This document shows positions 5,117 through 6,651 of a stretch of DNA of 6,651 bases, in pieces; the stretch's first letter is position 1, and each line of letters starts with the position of its first letter. The translations under genes were made by a program, and so were the position numbers. The notes under the pieces are model-generated. The model saw only the letters and a list, made by a program, of their open reading frames with translations, ran no database searches and had not been told where the DNA came from. This stretch comes from Campylobacteraceae bacterium UBA1877 (GTDB lineage Bacteria > Campylobacterota > Campylobacteria > Campylobacterales > Campylobacteraceae). Location of the stretch: contig DDHL01000113.1 of the NCBI GenBank assembly GCA_002352945.1, positions 1 to 6,651 on the forward strand. Reading direction: 5' to 3'.

Positions 5117-5716
5117 CTATCCATTAACAACCACAAATGCAAGCCAAATCATGACAATGCCAATAAAAAATTCCAAAACCTTCCATGAATTTGGCTTGCT
5201 AAAAAGAGGGGCTAAAAGTCTGGCTCCAAATCCAAGCGCAAAAAAGAAGATAAAAGATGCTAAAGTTGCACCTAAACCAAAAAAGGCAGAGTCTTCTTGA
5301 AATTTTGTAGATACCGAACCTAGTAAAACCACAGTATCTAAGTAAACATGGGGATTGAGCCATGTAAAAGCAAGGGTTAAAAGAATAATCTTTTTAACTG
5401 AGCTTACACTTTGGCTTTGGGGCTTTAAATTATGATTCATCGTCCATGCAGACCAAAAACTTTTTATTCCATAAGCAAGCAAAAAGATAAATCCGCCATA
5501 TTTTGCAAAGGTTTGCAAGGATGGAAAAGAGGTGATTAAATATCCAAAACCGCCAACTCCAATCCAAATAAGAATTGCATCAGAGAGTGCGCAAAGTAAA
5601 ACAATTAACAAAACATGCTCTTTTTTAATGCCCTGTTTTAACACAAAAGCGTTTTGAGTACCAATCGCCAAAATAAGCGAAAGTCCTAACCAAAATCCTG
5701 AAAAAAATGCGTACAT
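5117..5716 (-). CDS. LysE/ArgO-family amino-acid exporter
   Basis: A 199-residue inner-membrane protein of the LysE/ArgO (RhtB superfamily) exporters, with about six hydrophobic segments. Diagnostic motifs are AIGTQNAFVLKQGI (17-30) near the N-terminus and TWLNPHVYLDTVVLLGS (118-134) in the middle. Both are characteristic of the LysE/ArgO branch that exports lysine or arginine, rather than of RhtB homoserine/threonine exporters. Length is close to E. coli ArgO (211). The ATG (5714-5716) lies inside a TACATGTA palindrome and follows a GGAAAGAG site by 5 nt. It begins 32 nt after the cytochrome stop and is probably co-transcribed with it. No LysG/ArgP-type regulator is visible. The stop directly abuts the stop of the activator gene on the other strand. 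The exact substrate is undetermined. Confidence 0.9.
   Translation of the reverse strand: MYAFFSGFWLGLSLILAIGTQNAFVLKQGIKKEHVLLIVLLCALSDAILIWIGVGGFGYLITSFPSLQTFAKYGGFIFLLAYGIKSFWSAWTMNHNLKPQSQSVSSVKKIILLTLAFTWLNPHVYLDTVVLLGSVSTKFQEDSAFFGLGATLASFIFFFALGFGARLLAPLFSKPNSWKVLEFFIGIVMIWLAFVVVNG
5139..5199. repeat. Long inverted repeat at the convergent gene junction
   Basis: GCAAGCCAAATCATG (5139-5153) pairs with CATGAATTTGGCTTGC (5184-5199) over 15 base pairs with a single bulged A and a 30-nt loop. It lies in the last 27 codons of the exporter gene and begins 22 nt beyond the activator stop. In RNA from either strand it could fold and act as a 3'-end or processing structure. There is no clear U-tract on either side, so it is not a standard intrinsic terminator. 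Confidence 0.5.
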
Positions 5717-5719
5717 GTA
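5712..5719. repeat. TACATGTA palindrome, copy 5 (over the exporter start codon)
   Basis: The 8-bp core contains the ATG start codon of the LysE/ArgO-type gene at its centre. On the minus strand the context is TTTACATGTAC. Confidence 0.6.
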
Positions 5720-5748
5720 AACTCTTTCCCGAATTTATTTAAACTCTA

Positions 5749-6108
5749 CTATTTTGGGTCTGTTAGCATATTTTTAAGACCAAAATTTTGCGGTGTAAAA
5801 TCGGGAGGTGAAATGAAGTTTGGCTCTACCATTCCTTTATGACAAGCGATACACTCTTTAATAACTCTATGCTGGGATGTATTAGTAAGCTTATTTGCAT
5901 CATGGCACTTAAAACAGTCGGTTCCGCACCCTGCCATAGGCGTAGTTTGCTCCAACTGCTCTGGCGGATGGCAGGTAATGCAGCTTGCCAAAGGTGCATG
6001 TCTTTTATCATTTTTAGTATCAAGACTAGGATGACACGAGGTACAATCTGAAGTACAAGCCCAGCTTGCTAATACAAGTAAAGCCAAAAGTGATAAGATT
6101 TTTTGCAT
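5749..6108 (-). CDS. Periplasmic tetraheme cytochrome c
   Basis: A 119-residue exported protein. Residues 1-17 form a signal peptide (MQKILSLLALLVLASWA) with likely signal-peptidase I cleavage after Ala17. Cys18 could instead be a weak lipoprotein cysteine. Four CXXCH heme-binding motifs follow at 22-26 (CTSCH), 43-47 (CITCH), 65-69 (CFKCH) and 86-90 (CIACH). His37 and His80 are spare histidines that could serve as distal ligands, and Cys61 is an extra cysteine. The 29-residue tail has no heme site. This is a small electron carrier of the type used in anaerobic respiration, but the partner is unknown. An AAAGG site at 5 nt precedes the ATG and overlaps the palindrome TTTACATGTAAA (6116-6127). 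It is first in an operon with the LysE/ArgO-type exporter. Confidence 0.92.
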   Translation of the reverse strand: MQKILSLLALLVLASWACTSDCTSCHPSLDTKNDKRHAPLASCITCHPPEQLEQTTPMAGCGTDCFKCHDANKLTNTSQHRVIKECIACHKGMVEPNFISPPDFTPQNFGLKNMLTDPK

Positions 6109-6115
6109 ATTTGCC

Positions 6116-6127
6116 TTTACATGTAAA
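6116..6127. repeat. TACATGTA palindrome, copy 6 (upstream of the cytochrome gene)
   Basis: TTTACATGTAAA, a perfect 12-bp palindrome, lies 8 nt upstream of the cytochrome ATG and runs into its AAAGG ribosome binding site. It is the only copy that is fully intergenic. Confidence 0.7.
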
Positions 6128-6137
6128 ATTTAGCGAA

Positions 6138-6143
6138 ATTGTA
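6138..6143 (-). promoter_or_regulatory. Candidate -10 box of the cytochrome/exporter operon
   Basis: The minus strand reads TACAAT, preceded by a T-run (CTTTTTTGTGT) typical of Campylobacterota promoters, 29 nt upstream of the cytochrome ATG. No good -35 hexamer is visible. If used, transcription would start close to the palindrome at 6116-6127, so a protein bound there could control it. Confidence 0.5.
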
Positions 6144-6208
6144 ACACAAAAAAGCCTTAAAACTTTAGCAACTAGTAGATTCTCAGCCCCCTTTTAAATG
6201 CTTAGGGC

Positions 6209-6214
6209 TACAAT
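6209..6214 (+). promoter_or_regulatory. Candidate -10 box of aspA
   Basis: TACAAT, with CTTTTAAATG about ten bases upstream, a layout shared with the promoter at 2902-2930. A start near 6221 would give a short leader of about 20 nt holding the TGAGGAG ribosome binding site at 6229-6235. The 5-bp repeat AGCCC (6185-6189) / GGGCT (6205-6209) flanks the spacer and is too short to interpret. Confidence 0.45.
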
Positions 6215-6240
6215 GACGCCAATATTACTGAGGAGCACAC

Positions 6241-6651
6241 ATGCACACCCGAATAGAACACGATTTAATCGGCGATTTTGAGATTCCAGACGATTGCTAC
6301 TACGGGGTTCAAACAGCCAGAGCAATTGAAAACTTTAATATTACTGGCGTAACGCTTAGCCACTTTTCTACATTTATTTCTGCTCTTGCAAAGGTTAAAA
6401 AAGCCGCTGCACTGGCAAATTATGAATTGGGATTGCTTAGCGAGAAAAAAAGAGCTGCCATCTGTTATGCTTGCGATGCCATCATTGACGGCAAGTTTCA
6501 CGACCAATTTGTCATTGATATGATCCAAGGAGGGGCTGGAACTTCTACAAATATGAACGTAAATGAAGTAATTGCTAATATTGGATTAGAGTATATGGGA
6601 TATAAAAAGGGCGAGTATAAGTATTTGCACCCAAACAATGATGTAAATCTA
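6241..6651 (+). CDS. aspA: Aspartate ammonia-lyase (aspartase), N-terminal 137 residues
   Basis: Converts L-aspartate to fumarate and ammonia in the cytoplasm. In Campylobacterota this feeds fumarate respiration and the reductive arm of the TCA cycle. The reading frame stays open to the window edge, giving 137 of an expected 465-475 residues. It begins MHTRIEHDLIG-, followed by IPDDCYYGVQTARAIENF (15-32). GGAGTSTNMN is at 97-106 and HPNNDVN at 130-136. GGAGTSTNMN is the aspartase form of the substrate-binding loop (class II fumarase has GSGTQSNMN), so aspartase is favoured over fumC. The catalytic-loop motif with GSSxMPxKxN lies beyond the window. The ATG is preceded by TGAGGAG at 5 nt. Confidence 0.95.
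   Translation, partial: MHTRIEHDLIGDFEIPDDCYYGVQTARAIENFNITGVTLSHFSTFISALAKVKKAAALANYELGLLSEKKRAAICYACDAIIDGKFHDQFVIDMIQGGAGTSTNMNVNEVIANIGLEYMGYKKGEYKYLHPNNDVNL

Noticed and set aside
5139..5199. Intrinsic terminator between the convergent genes
   Set aside because: The loop is 30 nt and no T-run follows either arm, so it is kept only as an inverted repeat.
5717..5748. Direct repeat AGAGTTTA on the minus strand between the cytochrome and exporter genes
   Set aside because: There are two copies of an AT-rich 8-mer in a 32-nt spacer, one of which is explained by the ribosome binding region. This is not enough to call a repeat element.
6185..6209. AGCCC/GGGCT inverted repeat as an upstream terminator or operator for aspA
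   Set aside because: It is a 5-bp stem only, overlaps the candidate -10 box and has no T-run in a useful position.

Overview
The window looks like chromosomal DNA of an anaerobic or microaerophilic member of the Campylobacterota (Epsilonproteobacteria). It is AT-rich, its genes are tightly packed, its ribosome binding sites are AAAGGA-like, and its proteins (four-heme periplasmic cytochrome, aspartase, ACR3-type arsenic operon) fit that group. A Sulfurospirillum- or Sulfurimonas-like genus is plausible, but this is inferred from general character and not from a marker gene. No gene-free stretch exceeds about 270 bases. I see no tRNA, rRNA, CRISPR array, insertion sequence or other mobile element.

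Positions 1-2761 (minus strand) hold a compact arsenic-resistance operon, transcribed acr3 - arsR - arsC - arsP-like permease. Gaps are 2 nt and 2 nt, followed by a 4-nt overlap. A further gene begins at the left edge: its ribosome binding site overlaps the permease stop, and only about four codons are visible. Arsenate is reduced by the thioredoxin-type ArsC and arsenite is exported by Acr3. ArsR probably represses the whole unit through a 24-bp dyad that overlaps the -10 box at 2792-2819.

Positions 2762-5116 (plus strand) hold the most interesting part, a two-gene unit. The first gene encodes a single-subunit protein of the 2-hydroxyacyl-CoA dehydratase / double-cubane cluster (DCCP) superfamily. 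The second, 2 nt later, encodes its ASKHA-type [4Fe-4S] ATPase activator. No second dehydratase subunit, CoA-transferase or CoA-ligase is next to them. This favours a DCCP or YjiM/YjiL-type ATP-driven low-potential reductase of unknown substrate over a fermentative 2-hydroxyacyl-CoA dehydratase. The unit has a candidate promoter, an operator-like palindrome in the 5' leader and a 12-bp perfect hairpin early in the activator gene.

Positions 5117-6108 (minus strand) hold a second small operon, a periplasmic tetraheme cytochrome c followed by a LysE/ArgO-family amino-acid exporter. It converges on the activator gene with no spacer between the stop codons. Positions 6241-6651 (plus strand) hold the first 137 codons of aspartate ammonia-lyase, cut by the window edge.

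Cutting across all of this is a dispersed palindrome with core TACATGTA (up to CTTTACATGTAAAG). It occurs six times, four times inside genes and twice over the translation starts of the cytochrome operon.
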